From positions 62,001-126,000 of the forward strand of contig JADFDS010000032.1 of assembly GCA_018262715.1 (NCBI GenBank): a stretch of DNA of 64,000 nt. Direction: 5' to 3'. This document shows, one piece after another, positions 51,288 through 61,391 of this stretch; within the stretch, counting starts at the first letter, position 1, and every line of letters begins with the position of its first letter. The stretch comes from Bacteroidota bacterium. GTDB lineage: Bacteria > Bacteroidota > Bacteroidia > Bacteroidales > VadinHA17. Under the pieces are notes generated by a model. It was not told the origin of the DNA. It saw only the letters and a program-made list of their open reading frames with translations, and made no database searches. The translations under genes and the position numbers were made by a program.

Positions 51288-52001
51288 ATGGCGGATGAGA
51301 TTACACAAAGCAAGATTCTGATTGTAGACACTCTGAAGGGAAAATCTGTACTCAAGCAGAAGGTATTTGACAATACCGCAGTAGCCTTCATGATGGTGAA
51401 GGATATACTGAAGAATCTTGCCCGGGATGTGAACGGCAACCTGGGTGGAGTTGACCAGAGGATACGCATGGAGTACACTGACAGGAGCACCTTTGATGCT
51501 CAGCTCAAGGTAGCGGCCGATCTTCTTTTGTTCAGCATGCACTCGAACATTTTCCAGTTTGACCGCGAACATCCCGCCTGGAAGACGGCATACATACAGA
51601 AGAACAAGTTCAATGCGTACAGCGGCATAATAAACATATACAACTTCCTTGCAGATTCATTCAAGTATTCGAGGCTTGATGACCTTGGGTACCTTATTGC
51701 CCGGATCTTTATCAATCATGAGAACCAGTATTTTGTAGAAGGCAAGAGGCAGATGGGGATGCTGTTCACCAATTACGGCAACGAACCCTTCAGTCAGGAA
51801 TCGCTGAAGAAGATTGTTTATACGGCCATCAATTACTCACTTGAATTTGACCTTCTGGTTCCTCCGTATGACACGGTGAAAATTGCTTCAGTAGGCCAGG
51901 CAGAATCAAAGATACAGCATTCACGGCTGATTACCGGAAAAAGACTCGGGTTCCAGTTTAACTCTGATGATATTCTGGATGACAATTCAAAGCCAAAGTG
52001 A
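51288..52001 (+). CDS. Conserved-looking protein of unknown function
   Basis: A 237-residue soluble protein that I do not recognise. It has no signal peptide or membrane helix. It starts MADEITQSKILIVDTLKGKS and contains mixed alpha/beta-looking segments, for example FMMVKDILKNLARDVNGNL (about 34-52) and YSGIINIYNFLADSFKYSRL (about 107-126). It ends with an acidic/polar tail (DDILDDNSKPK). It looks like a real gene: codon use resembles its neighbours, a TTTG/TAATTTTA promoter-like pair lies at 51238-51264, and its stop overlaps the GTG start of the BamA-like gene. The coupling suggests a role with that outer-membrane protein, but this is inference. Confidence 0.7.
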   Translation: MADEITQSKILIVDTLKGKSVLKQKVFDNTAVAFMMVKDILKNLARDVNGNLGGVDQRIRMEYTDRSTFDAQLKVAADLLLFSMHSNIFQFDREHPAWKTAYIQKNKFNAYSGIINIYNFLADSFKYSRLDDLGYLIARIFINHENQYFVEGKRQMGMLFTNYGNEPFSQESLKKIVYTAINYSLEFDLLVPPYDTVKIASVGQAESKIQHSRLITGKRLGFQFNSDDILDDNSKPK

Positions 52002-53821
52002 ATCCATTCACAAATAGGACATTCAAAACTTTATTTTTCCCCTTTCTGACGCTGTTTATTATCCTGCACGGGCTCCCCGTAGCTGCTCAGGGCACCAGTG
52101 CTCCCGACACTCTGTCAAGGGCTTTCTATGACTCCCTTAAGGTAAGGGCTGAAAAACGCAGGCTGACGAGTCTCCTTTATGACATGATCATTGTCACGCC
52201 GGCTCCTCCCGGGCAGGCGAGGGAAAAACTGGCCAGCACCACGGCCTATGAAGCGTATGAGGGAAGGAAGATCCGCAACATAGAGATAATCAGGCTCGAC
52301 GCATTCGGACAGAATATAGACAATCCTGAGGGGAAGACTCCTTCACGAGCGGAGAGGCTTATGAACTCCACCTATACCAAGACCAGGAGGTTTGTGCTGA
52401 TCCGGAACCTCGTATTCAAGACGGGCGACACAATTTCATCACTGAAGCTGTCTGACAATGAGCGACTTCTCAGAGAGCTGCCTTTTATTGATGATTCCCG
52501 GATCACGGTAGTGCCGGCAGACAGCAATTACGCTGACATTGCCGTTGTTGTGCGTGAGAAATACCCGGTGGGCGCCAATCTGCGCATCGATGACATCAGG
52601 AGCGGCAGGGTGGGCGTCTTCACGAGGAATTTTGTCGGACTGGGCCATGAACTCGAGATCAGTGCTCCATATGACTATAACGAGTACGACGCGCCCGGAA
52701 TAGGGCTCCGGTATTCAATCAACAATATTGCCCGCACCTTTTCCAGACTGAACATGCAGTTTTCAGACGGGCTGGGAACCACGCATATGGGAGGAACCTT
52801 CAGCAGGGATTTTGTAACATCCGAAACCAGGTATGCATGGTCAGCTTCCGTAATATTCACCCGTACCAATGATGAAATTGACACCATGACCGTGCCGGCT
52901 CCCTTGAGGTTCACCAGGCAGGATTACCGGGCGGCAAGGTCATTCATGCTCGACAGGAACACTGTGACTAGGCTGATAGTCGCGGGCAGGTACATGCACA
53001 ACAATGTATTCAGGAGACCCAGCATTGATGAGTTTTCATATTATCGCTTTCAGAACTACCAGTCAGTCACCGGGAGCCTTGCAGTCTCCTCCCAGCGATT
53101 CCTAAACACATCATTGATATATAGTTACGGTCGTACTGAGGATATCCCGTACGGTTATATGGCAGAACTGTTCCTTGGCCGTGAAAAGAATGAATTCAAG
53201 TGGAGGAACTATGCAGGAGGAACGGTTGCGTACGGCAATTTTTTTACCGGGGTCGGTTATTTGTACGCCGGAGCCGGCATATCAGCTTTTTACAATAACG
53301 GGCACACGGAGCAGGGTATGTTTCAGGGAAGCATAAGGTATTTCACCCCACTGGCCCGGGTGGGGCAGTCAAGGGTCCGTACTTTCATAAACCTGAACTA
53401 CGCCAGGGGTTTCAACAGGTATTCCGATGAATTCCTGTATTTCAGGGATGATGGTCTTATAAGGGGTTTCCGTAATGACTCCCTGGGCGGTAACACGCGG
53501 ATCACAGTATCGGTGGAACCGGTTCTGTTCATCCATAAACCGGTGATTGGATTCCGGTTTGCCGTTTTTGCCTTTGCCGATGCGGGTTTATTGTCCAGGG
53601 GCCGGCAGATGGGAGCAGACTATTATACCGTAGCCGCTCTCGGAGCCGGGGTCAGGATCAGGAATGACCAGCTTGTGCTTAATACCCTGCAGGTAAGGAT
53701 CGCGTGGTATCCCAACTCTCCCCCGTGGTCAGTGAGCTCCCTGGTTACTGCCAACAGTATCATGCGCCTCAGGCCTCCGGGTTTTGAACCTGGTCCCCCG
53801 GGGCTGGTCCCGTACCTGTAA
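51998..53821 (+). CDS. BamA/TamA-like outer-membrane protein with POTRA domain
   Basis: A 607-residue outer-membrane protein. The start is GTG at 51998, inside the previous stop (GTGA). The N-terminus has a signal peptide (about 8-30, ending AAQG). Residues about 80-190 resemble a POTRA domain (KIRNIEIIRLDAFGQ and LRELPFIDDSRITVVP). The rest is a barrel of the BamA/Omp85 surface-antigen type, with the usual GLIRGFRNDSLGGN segment (about 485-498) corresponding to the VRGF/Y lock motif. It is shorter than BamA and has a proline-rich tail (RPPGFEPGPPG) rather than a terminal aromatic strand. It may assemble or translocate specific envelope proteins; TamB is encoded far away. Confidence 0.75.
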   Translation: MNPFTNRTFKTLFFPFLTLFIILHGLPVAAQGTSAPDTLSRAFYDSLKVRAEKRRLTSLLYDMIIVTPAPPGQAREKLASTTAYEAYEGRKIRNIEIIRLDAFGQNIDNPEGKTPSRAERLMNSTYTKTRRFVLIRNLVFKTGDTISSLKLSDNERLLRELPFIDDSRITVVPADSNYADIAVVVREKYPVGANLRIDDIRSGRVGVFTRNFVGLGHELEISAPYDYNEYDAPGIGLRYSINNIARTFSRLNMQFSDGLGTTHMGGTFSRDFVTSETRYAWSASVIFTRTNDEIDTMTVPAPLRFTRQDYRAARSFMLDRNTVTRLIVAGRYMHNNVFRRPSIDEFSYYRFQNYQSVTGSLAVSSQRFLNTSLIYSYGRTEDIPYGYMAELFLGREKNEFKWRNYAGGTVAYGNFFTGVGYLYAGAGISAFYNNGHTEQGMFQGSIRYFTPLARVGQSRVRTFINLNYARGFNRYSDEFLYFRDDGLIRGFRNDSLGGNTRITVSVEPVLFIHKPVIGFRFAVFAFADAGLLSRGRQMGADYYTVAALGAGVRIRNDQLVLNTLQVRIAWYPNSPPWSVSSLVTANSIMRLRPPGFEPGPPGLVPYL

Positions 53822-53895
53822 GCCTCCGGTGATTCCGCGGACCTGCCGCATCTGAGCTTTTTCGCGGAACGCGACACTTTTACCATGATGATTTT

Positions 53896-53903
53896 TAACT
53901 TTG
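53896..53903 (+). promoter_or_regulatory. Candidate -7 element of tilS
   Basis: TAACTTTG, an exact match to TAnnTTTG, 16 bp before the ATG at 53920, implying a very short leader. Confidence 0.45.
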
Positions 53904-53919
53904 CAGAAAGCAGGTGGTT

Positions 53920-55236
53920 ATGCTCAGCAGATTTCTGGAATTTTCCGAAAGGGAAAAGCTCTTCACCAGGGGCAGCAGGCTCCTGCTTGCCGTAAGCGGC
54001 GGCATTGACTCAATGGTGATGGCCTGGCTTTTCAGAGAGGCCGGCATTGAGTACTCTATTGCCCACTGCAACTTTTCACTCAGGGGAGATGAGTCTGACG
54101 GTGATGAGGAGTTCGTCGCGGCATATGCCCGCACAAGCAGCATTTCATTCTTCAGCAGGAGGTTTGATACTATGACATACGCCGGCACTCACAGGATCTC
54201 GGTTCAGATGGCTGCAAGAGAACTGCGGTACGACTGGTTCAGGTCTCTCATCCGCTCCGAAGGCTTTGATTCCGTGGCTGTGGCGCATAACCTGAATGAC
54301 AATGTGGAAACCTTCCTGATCAACCTGTCGAGGGGAACAGGCCTTCACGGACTGACCGGTATGAGCCCGCGCACGGGAGACATCATCAGACCCCTGCTCT
54401 TTGCAACCAGGGAGGAAATTGCTTCATATGCCTCCGCCAGGGGCATAGATTTCAGGGAGGACAGGTCAAACGCCGAGGTAAAGTATATCCGTAACAGGAT
54501 CAGACACAAGGTTATCCCGGAGTTGGAAAAGGTCAACCCCGGGATTCTGGCGGCAGTGGCTGATACCATGAAGCACCTTTCCTCCGACTCGTCACTGGTG
54601 GATACGTATCTTTCGCAGCTCAGCGGACAGCTATTCACCTTCTCTGGTGACTCCGCCGGGGTTGAAATCAGCAGTCTCATGGCTTTGAATCCATTGGAAC
54701 CGCACATCTTCGGGCTTTTCCGCCCGTTCGGACTCTTTCCGAAACAGACTGATGAGGTCATCTCTCTTCTCCAGTCAGGGACAGGCAGGTCTGTTTACAC
54801 GGCTACCCACCGGCTTCTGAACGACAGGGGACGGATAATCATTTCACCGCGGATATCCGAAGCTCCTGAAGAATACACATTCAATTCCATTGACGAGATT
54901 CGAATATCGGGTCTGTTCAGTGCCTTAAGAATCACAGAGCCTTCTGACGATGCACTGCCCGCCACTCACCTGACCGCATCCCTTGATCTTGACCTGGTGG
55001 CTTTCCCGGTCACGGTGAGACCATGGAAGCCGGGCGACAGGTTTATGCCACTGGGGATGAAACAGATGAAGAAAATCAGTGATTTCCTGATAGATCTGAA
55101 AGTGCCGGTGACAGAGAAGGAGCAGGTTTTGCTGCTGCTGTCAGGCAGTGATGTCATGTGGGTAATGGGTTACAGGATAGATGACCGGTTCAGGGTCAGT
55201 GAAGAGACCGGGAAGATCATTGTTCTTACCCTTTGA
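53920..55236 (+). CDS. tilS: tRNA(Ile)-lysidine synthase
   Basis: Essential PP-loop ATPase that converts C34 of tRNA-Ile(CAU) to lysidine so that it reads AUA and is charged with isoleucine. The 438-residue product has the ATP motif SGGIDS at 26-31 and the catalytic-domain segments VAHNLNDNVETFLINLSRGTG (about 126-146) and IRNRIRHKVIPEL (about 190-202). The C-terminal TilS domain ends at about residue 435. A GTG two codons upstream is possible; the ATG at 53920 is preferred. It faces aroC tail to tail across 31 bp. Confidence 0.95.
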   Translation: MLSRFLEFSEREKLFTRGSRLLLAVSGGIDSMVMAWLFREAGIEYSIAHCNFSLRGDESDGDEEFVAAYARTSSISFFSRRFDTMTYAGTHRISVQMAARELRYDWFRSLIRSEGFDSVAVAHNLNDNVETFLINLSRGTGLHGLTGMSPRTGDIIRPLLFATREEIASYASARGIDFREDRSNAEVKYIRNRIRHKVIPELEKVNPGILAAVADTMKHLSSDSSLVDTYLSQLSGQLFTFSGDSAGVEISSLMALNPLEPHIFGLFRPFGLFPKQTDEVISLLQSGTGRSVYTATHRLLNDRGRIIISPRISEAPEEYTFNSIDEIRISGLFSALRITEPSDDALPATHLTASLDLDLVAFPVTVRPWKPGDRFMPLGMKQMKKISDFLIDLKVPVTEKEQVLLLLSGSDVMWVMGYRIDDRFRVSEETGKIIVLTL

Positions 55237-55267
55237 ACAGTCGCACCTGGCTTCCGGCAAGGCTCAC

Positions 55268-56263
55268 TCAGCGGTCTCTCATTCCGTTTATTCCCCTGTC
55301 AATCATCAGCAGGTCAGCCAGGCCAATTGCCACGGCTGATTCCAGGATAACAGGGATGCGCCGCGCAATGCATGCATCATGCCTGCCGGTTATCTCAAGG
55401 TCGGTCATTTCTCCGGTTGCCGTGTCAAATGTTTTCTGGGGGACACCTGTACTTGCAGCAGGTTTGACTGAGACCCTGATGATAAGGTCATTGCCGTTGG
55501 TAATTCCGCCGTTGATGCCACCGGCATTGTTGGTGGATGTTTTGCCTCTTGCATCAATAAACGGGTCATTGTGGAGTGAACCATAGCTTCTCGACGAGGC
55601 GAATCCTGCCCCAAACTCCACCCCGTTCACTGCCGGAATCCCGAAGGCAATCATTCCCAGGGCTGCCTCCACTGACATGAACGAGGGTTCCCCGATGCCT
55701 TTCGTAACATTTTTCACCACGCACTCCACCACTCCTCCGACGGTGTCATTGGTTTCCATTGCCCTTGCAATGGCCGACGTGATATCCTTCTCCCCTCCTG
55801 CTTCCACCAGGGTGGCTGATATTATTGCAGGCGACAGAATCTTGCGGGCAAAGTAACCGGCAGCGACGATGCCCCATGTAAGGCGGCCCGAGAAATGTCC
55901 TCCTCCGCGCATGTCGCTGAAACCTTTATACTTGAATCCGGCTGTAAAGTCAGCATGACCAGGCCGCGGTATGCTGGTGAACTGTTCATAGTCGCCGGGA
56001 CGGAAGTCGTTGTTGCGGGTGCAGATCACCAGAGGGGCGCCTGTTGTACAGTCATTGAAAATACCGCTTATCACCTCCGGTTCATCCGTCTCCCTGCGGG
56101 TGGTTGTTCCCGGCAGCAATCCCTTCCTCCGGGAAAGGTCTGCCATGAGTTCCTCTCGCCAGAAGGGCAGACCTGCAGGGCAGCCGTCAATCACCACTCC
56201 TACTGCCGGTCCGTGAGATTCCCCGAACAGTGATACCCTGAATATTGTTCCGATCGTGTTCAT
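55268..56263 (-). CDS. aroC: Chorismate synthase
   Basis: FMN-dependent last step of the shikimate pathway, turning EPSP into chorismate. The 331-residue protein begins MNTIGTIFRVSLFGESHGPA with the GESHG signature. It has RPGHADFT (about 91-98), RGGGHFSGRLTWG (about 110-122) and the late motif TNNAGGINGGITNG (about 261-274). It is somewhat shorter than the usual 350-360 residues. The gene starts 14 bp after the aroB stop, so aroB-aroC are cotranscribed. Confidence 0.95.
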   Translation of the reverse strand: MNTIGTIFRVSLFGESHGPAVGVVIDGCPAGLPFWREELMADLSRRKGLLPGTTTRRETDEPEVISGIFNDCTTGAPLVICTRNNDFRPGDYEQFTSIPRPGHADFTAGFKYKGFSDMRGGGHFSGRLTWGIVAAGYFARKILSPAIISATLVEAGGEKDITSAIARAMETNDTVGGVVECVVKNVTKGIGEPSFMSVEAALGMIAFGIPAVNGVEFGAGFASSRSYGSLHNDPFIDARGKTSTNNAGGINGGITNGNDLIIRVSVKPAASTGVPQKTFDTATGEMTDLEITGRHDACIARRIPVILESAVAIGLADLLMIDRGINGMRDR

Positions 56264-56277
56264 TTTTCAAGTTATAA

Positions 56278-57324
56278 TTACTGACTTTGACTTTCCTTTT
56301 CGTTATAATAGTTGACAAATGCCTGCAGTTCGGTAGTTGAAATCTTTCTGATGACCGTTCTTCCGACTGATTTCAGCAAAACGAAGTTCACCCGGCCTGA
56401 CTCACTTTTCTTGTCCCTGGAGATCATGCTGACCACGTCTGGCGGCAGTTTATGGCAGGTCATAAGGCCGGCCTTTTCAAGGGCCGTCTGCAGGAGTCTG
56501 AGTTCAGAATGAGCCATTTCTCCCTTCCATACTGACAATTCCGCAGCAATGGCCATTCCCTTTGCTACAGCTACTCCGTGAGGAATCCCGGAATGCGTCT
56601 CAATGACATGGCCGAAGGTATGCCCGAAATTGAGTATTCTCCTCTGCCCTTTCTCAAGCGGATCATGTCTTACCACTCCGGCTTTTACCCTGACAGCCCT
56701 GAGGATCAGGTCACCTGTTACAGCCGTGTCTGCTGCAATGATGTGTCCGGCCGAAGCCGAGATGTCAAAGAAGAGGTTCCTGTCACGAATGACTGCATGC
56801 TTGAACAGTTCTCCCATTCCTGACCTCACCTCTGCCTCAGGCAGTGTGGTCAGCATTGCATGGTCACACAGAACGAACTCCGGCTGGCGGAAGGTACCGA
56901 TGGTATTCTTGTATTCTCCCAGGTTCACGCCCGTCTTCCCTCCGATACTTGCATCCACCTGCGAAAGCAGGGTGGTGGAAACGAATGCGTGCCTCACCCC
57001 TCTCATATAAACCGAGGCCACCATGCCTGCAATATCACATACCACCCCACCGCCAAATCCGAGGATGAATGATGAACGGTCGGCGCCTGCCTCAAGCATC
57101 TTACTGCAGATTTCTTCCACCATCCGCAGTGTTTTGCTCTTCTCCCCCGGTTCAATTGCAATAACCTCTCCGGGTGGGAACTTTTTCCCGTACAACTTTT
57201 GCACATTTCGGTCGGTTATAATGAAGAGTCCCCTCTGCGGGAGCAGAGTGACAACATCATCCACTGTTCCCCCAAGTATAATAAGGGATTCCCCCCCGGG
57301 GCTGTTTATTCTGATCCGGTTCAT
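56278..57324 (-). CDS. aroB: 3-Dehydroquinate synthase
   Basis: NAD- and zinc-dependent cyclase of the shikimate pathway converting DAHP to 3-dehydroquinate. The 348-residue product has the NAD-binding and substrate motif GFGGGVVCDIAGMVASVYMR (about 89-108), the metal-binding glutamate region SGMGELFKHAVI (about 168-179), and histidines in LNFGHTFGHVIE (about 241-252). It is upstream of aroC by 14 bp. The other shikimate genes are outside the window. Confidence 0.95.
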   Translation of the reverse strand: MNRIRINSPGGESLIILGGTVDDVVTLLPQRGLFIITDRNVQKLYGKKFPPGEVIAIEPGEKSKTLRMVEEICSKMLEAGADRSSFILGFGGGVVCDIAGMVASVYMRGVRHAFVSTTLLSQVDASIGGKTGVNLGEYKNTIGTFRQPEFVLCDHAMLTTLPEAEVRSGMGELFKHAVIRDRNLFFDISASAGHIIAADTAVTGDLILRAVRVKAGVVRHDPLEKGQRRILNFGHTFGHVIETHSGIPHGVAVAKGMAIAAELSVWKGEMAHSELRLLQTALEKAGLMTCHKLPPDVVSMISRDKKSESGRVNFVLLKSVGRTVIRKISTTELQAFVNYYNEKESQSQ

Positions 57325-57441
57325 TCCGGCACAAAATAAAAAACAGAACCGGTTTTTAACATGATTTTATTCAGATAGTGGTACTTTTTCGGCAAAAAAA
57401 TAAAAAAACAGTACATTCAACCCCTGAAACAGAAGAGAAGA

Positions 57442-58086
57442 GTGAGGATAGCAGAGAGATACAGAGGGATCATGGAATGGTTTGAGGCGAACATGCCTCT
57501 GCCGGAGACGGAGCTGGAGTACAGTGATCCTTTTCAGCTGATTGTGGCTGTGATTCTCTCGGCCCAGTGCACTGACAGGAGGGTGAACATGATCACTCCC
57601 GCTCTATTTGCGCGCTACCCGGATGCGTCTTCAATGGCCAGGGCAACACAGGAAGAGATATTCGGACTGATCAGGAGCTGTTCCTACCCGAATAACAAGG
57701 CGAAGCATCTCCGGGGGATGGCTGAGATGATCGTTAGCCGGTTTGATGGCAAGGTTCCCTCAACGCGTGAGGAACTGACCATGTTGCCCGGGGTTGGCAG
57801 GAAGACCGCGAATGTCATAGCCTCGGTGGTATGGAACAGTCCGGTCATTGCCGTTGACACGCACGTCTTCAGGGTTGCCCGTCGCCTGGGGCTTACTCCC
57901 GGGGCAAGGAATCCGCTTGATGTCGAACTCAGGCTGACGCGTGAGATACCTGAAGAATCAAGGCCAAAGGCACATCACTGGCTGCTTCTCCACGGCCGTT
58001 ATACCTGCACTGCACGAAAGCCCGGATGCCAGGAATGCGGACTAAAACAGTGGTGCGCATGGTACGCATCTCATTCGGGAAAATAA
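57442..58086 (+). CDS. nth: Endonuclease III (DNA glycosylase/AP lyase)
   Basis: Base-excision repair enzyme of 214 residues removing oxidised pyrimidines. The helix-hairpin-helix LPGVGRKTANVI contains catalytic Lys121, and Asp139 lies in AVDTHVFRV. The [4Fe-4S] ligands are C189, C196, C199 and C205 with the standard C-x6-C-x2-C-x5-C spacing. The start is GTG at 57442, giving MRIAERYRGIMEWFEANMP, which matches the usual family N-terminus; the next ATG (57472) would cut it short. Divergent from aroB. Confidence 0.95.
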   Translation: MRIAERYRGIMEWFEANMPLPETELEYSDPFQLIVAVILSAQCTDRRVNMITPALFARYPDASSMARATQEEIFGLIRSCSYPNNKAKHLRGMAEMIVSRFDGKVPSTREELTMLPGVGRKTANVIASVVWNSPVIAVDTHVFRVARRLGLTPGARNPLDVELRLTREIPEESRPKAHHWLLLHGRYTCTARKPGCQECGLKQWCAWYASHSGK

Positions 58087-58125
58087 GTTGGCGGGAAAGT
58101 CCGTTATAATTCATGCATATATGAG

Positions 58126-58133
58126 TAAATTTG
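58126..58133 (+). promoter_or_regulatory. Candidate -7 element of the hybrid histidine kinase
   Basis: TAAATTTG, an exact match to TAnnTTTG, 56 bp before the chosen ATG at 58182. It argues against a TTG start at 58131, which lies inside it. Confidence 0.45.
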
Positions 58134-58181
58134 TTCAGCCGGACAGCTATTCCCCTTTTAATGTATACACCAGACATCCAG

Positions 58182-61100
58182 ATGGAAAAGAGAAAAGAGT
58201 CAGTCAATGAACCGGAACACTCCGCGGAGTACCTGACCTCTCTCAGACATCTTGCAGAAATCCCCGAGCTGGCTTTCAACAGTACGAACCAGCTGATCAC
58301 CCTGAGTAACCTCGAGACCCAGAAGTACATAGAGGTTAACCAGGCTTTTCTTGACACCACCGGTTACAGTAAGGAGGAGATCATCGGCAAAACCTCCGAT
58401 GACATCCAGCTATATGTCGATCTCATTCAGAGCCGCAAGTACATGAGGCTTCTCTCGAGGCTGAAGAAGGTGAGTGACCTCGAGATCAAACTCAGGATGC
58501 GTTCAGGTGATGAGAGAACTTTTCTCTTCAGTGCCCGCACCGTTTTCCTGGGCGATGAGATATTCCTCATCACATACTATAATGACATCAGTGCGCTGAA
58601 CGGAGGCTTTGCCCGGGCTGAGTCGGAGAAGATCCTGAGGGAGATTTTCGATTCCATGAGCAGCTATGCCATCATCCTCAGGCGGGAGGGTGAAAACAAA
58701 CATTTCATCATCGACTTCAACTACAGGGCTGAGGATGTGGAGCAGATTGACCGCAAGGATGTCCTTGGCAAGGAGATCGGTGAAACACCGTTTGCCAGGA
58801 ACGAAACATTCCTCTCGCTCCTCGAGAACCTGGAATCAAGCCATCGTCCGTACAAGATACCCGTCTCCCCGGACGGCAGTGACGACTCAGGATATTATAT
58901 CGGATTATTGCTTTCTTCAGGAGACATACTTATTACCTGGGAGGCCGGTAAAGCACAGAAGGAAAGGGAGAGCGAAATCCTTAAGCAGGGAATCGTTTTC
59001 GAGACCTTCGCCGAATTGCTCCCTGAGATGATAATGGAGATTGACACCGGGGGACACGTCACTTTCATGAACACCCAGGGAATGATGACACTGGGGTTTG
59101 ACAACAACGACCTTGCCAGCGGTGTCACACTGTCGTCGCTCTTCATGCCCGACGATCTTGACAGGCTGATGAGGGAGCTCTCCGGCCTGACCGGCCCCGG
59201 CCAGATCACCTTTGATGAGTATATCCTGGTAAACAAGCGGAAAAGGAACGTATCGGTACTTTTTCACGCCGGTCCGATCATCATCAGGAACAGGGTGACC
59301 GGTTACAGGTGCGTCCTGACCGATGTAAGCAAGCACAAGGAATATGAACAGAAACTCTCGAACGAGAAGGCTCTCCTGGAGCACCTGATTGACGCTGCTC
59401 CCGAAGCCATTGTGCTGACCGACTTCGACGGGCGTATCATCCGGATCAACCAGGGTTTTACCCATCTCTTCGGCTATGATGCCGATGAGGCGATGAACAG
59501 GATGATTGATGACCTCGTTGTCCCGGAGGAGCTTCGGGATGAAGCGGTAAAGATTGATGAGACGGCCCTTTCCAGCGGAACGGGCTACCTTGAAACGATA
59601 AGGAAGGACAAGCAGGGAAACAGGATAAATGTTTCACTGATTGCCTCGTCGGTCATTTCAAACGACATGACCATAGCCTTCCTGGGCATCTACCGTGATA
59701 TCTCGAGGGAGATAAAGAGCAGACTGATGCAGGAGATCCAGTATAATATCTCTACTGTTGCGCTGCAGGACTCTGACATCTTTGACATCTATCCTACCAT
59801 AGTAAAGGAGATCGGCAAGCTCTGGAACGTCAACAACTTTTTCATAGCGCTTTACAACAGGGAAAAGGATACTCTCACTTTCCCCTTCTTCGCAGACGAG
59901 CGTGACCATTTCCAGGAGACGGCTGCAAGGAACACCCTCACCGGATGGGTTATAAGGAACAATAAGGCTGTGCTGCTCGATGAGAATGACATTCTCATGA
60001 TTGAGAAGACCGGCGCCATCAGCCTGGTCGGATCACCTTGCAAAATCTGGATGGGTGTGCCCCTCAGGATGGATGACGAAGTGATAGGAGCCATCTGCCT
60101 GCAGGACTACAAGAAGATTGATGCCTTCACCAATGAAGACCTGCAGGTGTTTGAGTTCATCGCCAACCAGATAGTGCTTACATTACAGCGTCGCAGGATG
60201 CTTGACAATCTCATCACTGCCCGCAAGAGGGCCGAGGAAGCTGCTTTCTCCAAGCAGCAGTTCATGTCTACCATGAGCCATGAGATACGCACTCCGCTGA
60301 ATGAAGTGATCGGCATTACCAACCTGCTGTGGCAGAGTGATCCGCGTGAAGACCAGATGGACTACATAAATACGCTGCGCTTCTCTGCCAACCACCTCCT
60401 TTCCCTTGTAAATGACATCCTTGATTACAACAAGATGGAGGCAGGCAAGATCGTCTTTGAAAAGACCGAGTTTGACCTGACAAGCATGCTTGAAGACATA
60501 AAGCGGTCATACAGCCACAGGGCCCTCGAGAAGGGTATTTACTTCACCCTGGAGAAGAGTCCTGATCTGCCGGTGACCCTAATCGGTGACCCCATCAGAC
60601 TTAACCAGATACTTTCCAACCTGCTTTCAAACGCAATGAAATTCACATCGCAGGGAGGAGTGACGTTGAAGGCTTCTGTAAAAGACCGCCAGGAGGGCAG
60701 GGCGGTAATAGAGTTCTCGGTAGCTGATACGGGCATCGGGATAGCCCGCGAGAAGCAGGAGGAGATCTTTGAGAGCTATGCACAGGCATCGTCTGACACC
60801 ACCCGCAAGTATGGCGGGACGGGACTGGGCCTGGCAATCTGCAAGAGGCTGGTTGATCTCCAGGGAGGCACCATCGGCGTGACAAGCGAGCCTGACAATG
60901 GTTCGGTTTTCACGTTCTCCATTGAGTACAGCATGCCGGCTGCAGAGCCCAGAACGGCAGAGCGCGGAACCGCATCGGACAGCATGAAGGCTCTTGTCGG
61001 GAAGAAGATTCTCGTTGCGGAAGACAACAAGATCAACTTCTTCGTTGCCAATAAATTCCTTGAAAGCTGGGGTGTTAAGGTCACTCACGTCGAAAACGGG

Positions 61101-61367
61101 GCACTGGCGCTGGAGGAGATCAGAAAGCAGGACTTCGACCTCATACTCATGGACCTTCACATGCCTGTCATGGACGGCATTGAGGCTACGAGGATCATAA
61201 GAAGTTCGACTGACAGGAAGATAAGCCAGATACCGATTGTGGCTCTCACCGCTGCAGTGATGTCAGAGGCTCATGACAAGATTGAGAACCTGGCTATCAA
61301 TGACTACGTGCTGAAGCCGTTCAAGCCCAAAGATCTTTATGACAGGATACTGAAGAATTCAAGATAG
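58182..61367 (+). CDS. Soluble hybrid sensor histidine kinase (PAS/GAF/HisKA/HATPase/REC)
   Basis: A 1061-residue two-component hybrid kinase without membrane helices. From the ATG at 58182 the order is four PAS-like segments (about 25-140, 150-255, 270-385 and 392-510; the second is the weakest), a GAF domain (about 520-675), and a HisKA domain with phospho-acceptor His700 in [13 protein letters not shown]. The HATPase follows (about 800-915, with N-box [10 protein letters not shown] and [12 protein letters not shown]), then a receiver (about 943-1060) with Asp991 in [13 protein letters not shown]. It should sense a cytoplasmic signal, perhaps redox or a small ligand, and relay phosphate to a separate Hpt protein. 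An ATG at 58161 is a possible alternative start. No partner is adjacent. Confidence 0.92.
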   Translation: MEKRKESVNEPEHSAEYLTSLRHLAEIPELAFNSTNQLITLSNLETQKYIEVNQAFLDTTGYSKEEIIGKTSDDIQLYVDLIQSRKYMRLLSRLKKVSDLEIKLRMRSGDERTFLFSARTVFLGDEIFLITYYNDISALNGGFARAESEKILREIFDSMSSYAIILRREGENKHFIIDFNYRAEDVEQIDRKDVLGKEIGETPFARNETFLSLLENLESSHRPYKIPVSPDGSDDSGYYIGLLLSSGDILITWEAGKAQKERESEILKQGIVFETFAELLPEMIMEIDTGGHVTFMNTQGMMTLGFDNNDLASGVTLSSLFMPDDLDRLMRELSGLTGPGQITFDEYILVNKRKRNVSVLFHAGPIIIRNRVTGYRCVLTDVSKHKEYEQKLSNEKALLEHLIDAAPEAIVLTDFDGRIIRINQGFTHLFGYDADEAMNRMIDDLVVPEELRDEAVKIDETALSSGTGYLETIRKDKQGNRINVSLIASSVISNDMTIAFLGIYRDISREIKSRLMQEIQYNISTVALQDSDIFDIYPTIVKEIGKLWNVNNFFIALYNREKDTLTFPFFADERDHFQETAARNTLTGWVIRNNKAVLLDENDILMIEKTGAISLVGSPCKIWMGVPLRMDDEVIGAICLQDYKKIDAFTNEDLQVFEFIANQIVLTLQRRRMLDNLITARKRAEEAAFSKQQFMSTMSHEIRTPLNEVIGITNLLWQSDPREDQMDYINTLRFSANHLLSLVNDILDYNKMEAGKIVFEKTEFDLTSMLEDIKRSYSHRALEKGIYFTLEKSPDLPVTLIGDPIRLNQILSNLLSNAMKFTSQGGVTLKASVKDRQEGRAVIEFSVADTGIGIAREKQEEIFESYAQASSDTTRKYGGTGLGLAICKRLVDLQGGTIGVTSEPDNGSVFTFSIEYSMPAAEPRTAERGTASDSMKALVGKKILVAEDNKINFFVANKFLESWGVKVTHVENGALALEEIRKQDFDLILMDLHMPVMDGIEATRIIRSSTDRKISQIPIVALTAAVMSEAHDKIENLAINDYVLKPFKPKDLYDRILKNSR

Positions 61368-61391
61368 GCGCTGCAATGGCGCCTTTTTTTT
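61366..61391 (+). terminator. Intrinsic terminator of the hybrid kinase gene
   Basis: AGGCGC (61366-61371) and GCGCCT (61379-61384) form a 6-bp stem with a 7-nt loop, followed by a T run from 61384 to 61391. The stem begins within the kinase stop codon, and the T run touches the stop of the convergent TPR gene. Confidence 0.75.

Noticed and set aside
53821-53919. Terminator hairpin after the BamA-like gene
   Set aside because: CCGCG and CGCGG can pair, but only over 5 bp with a long loop and no following T run.
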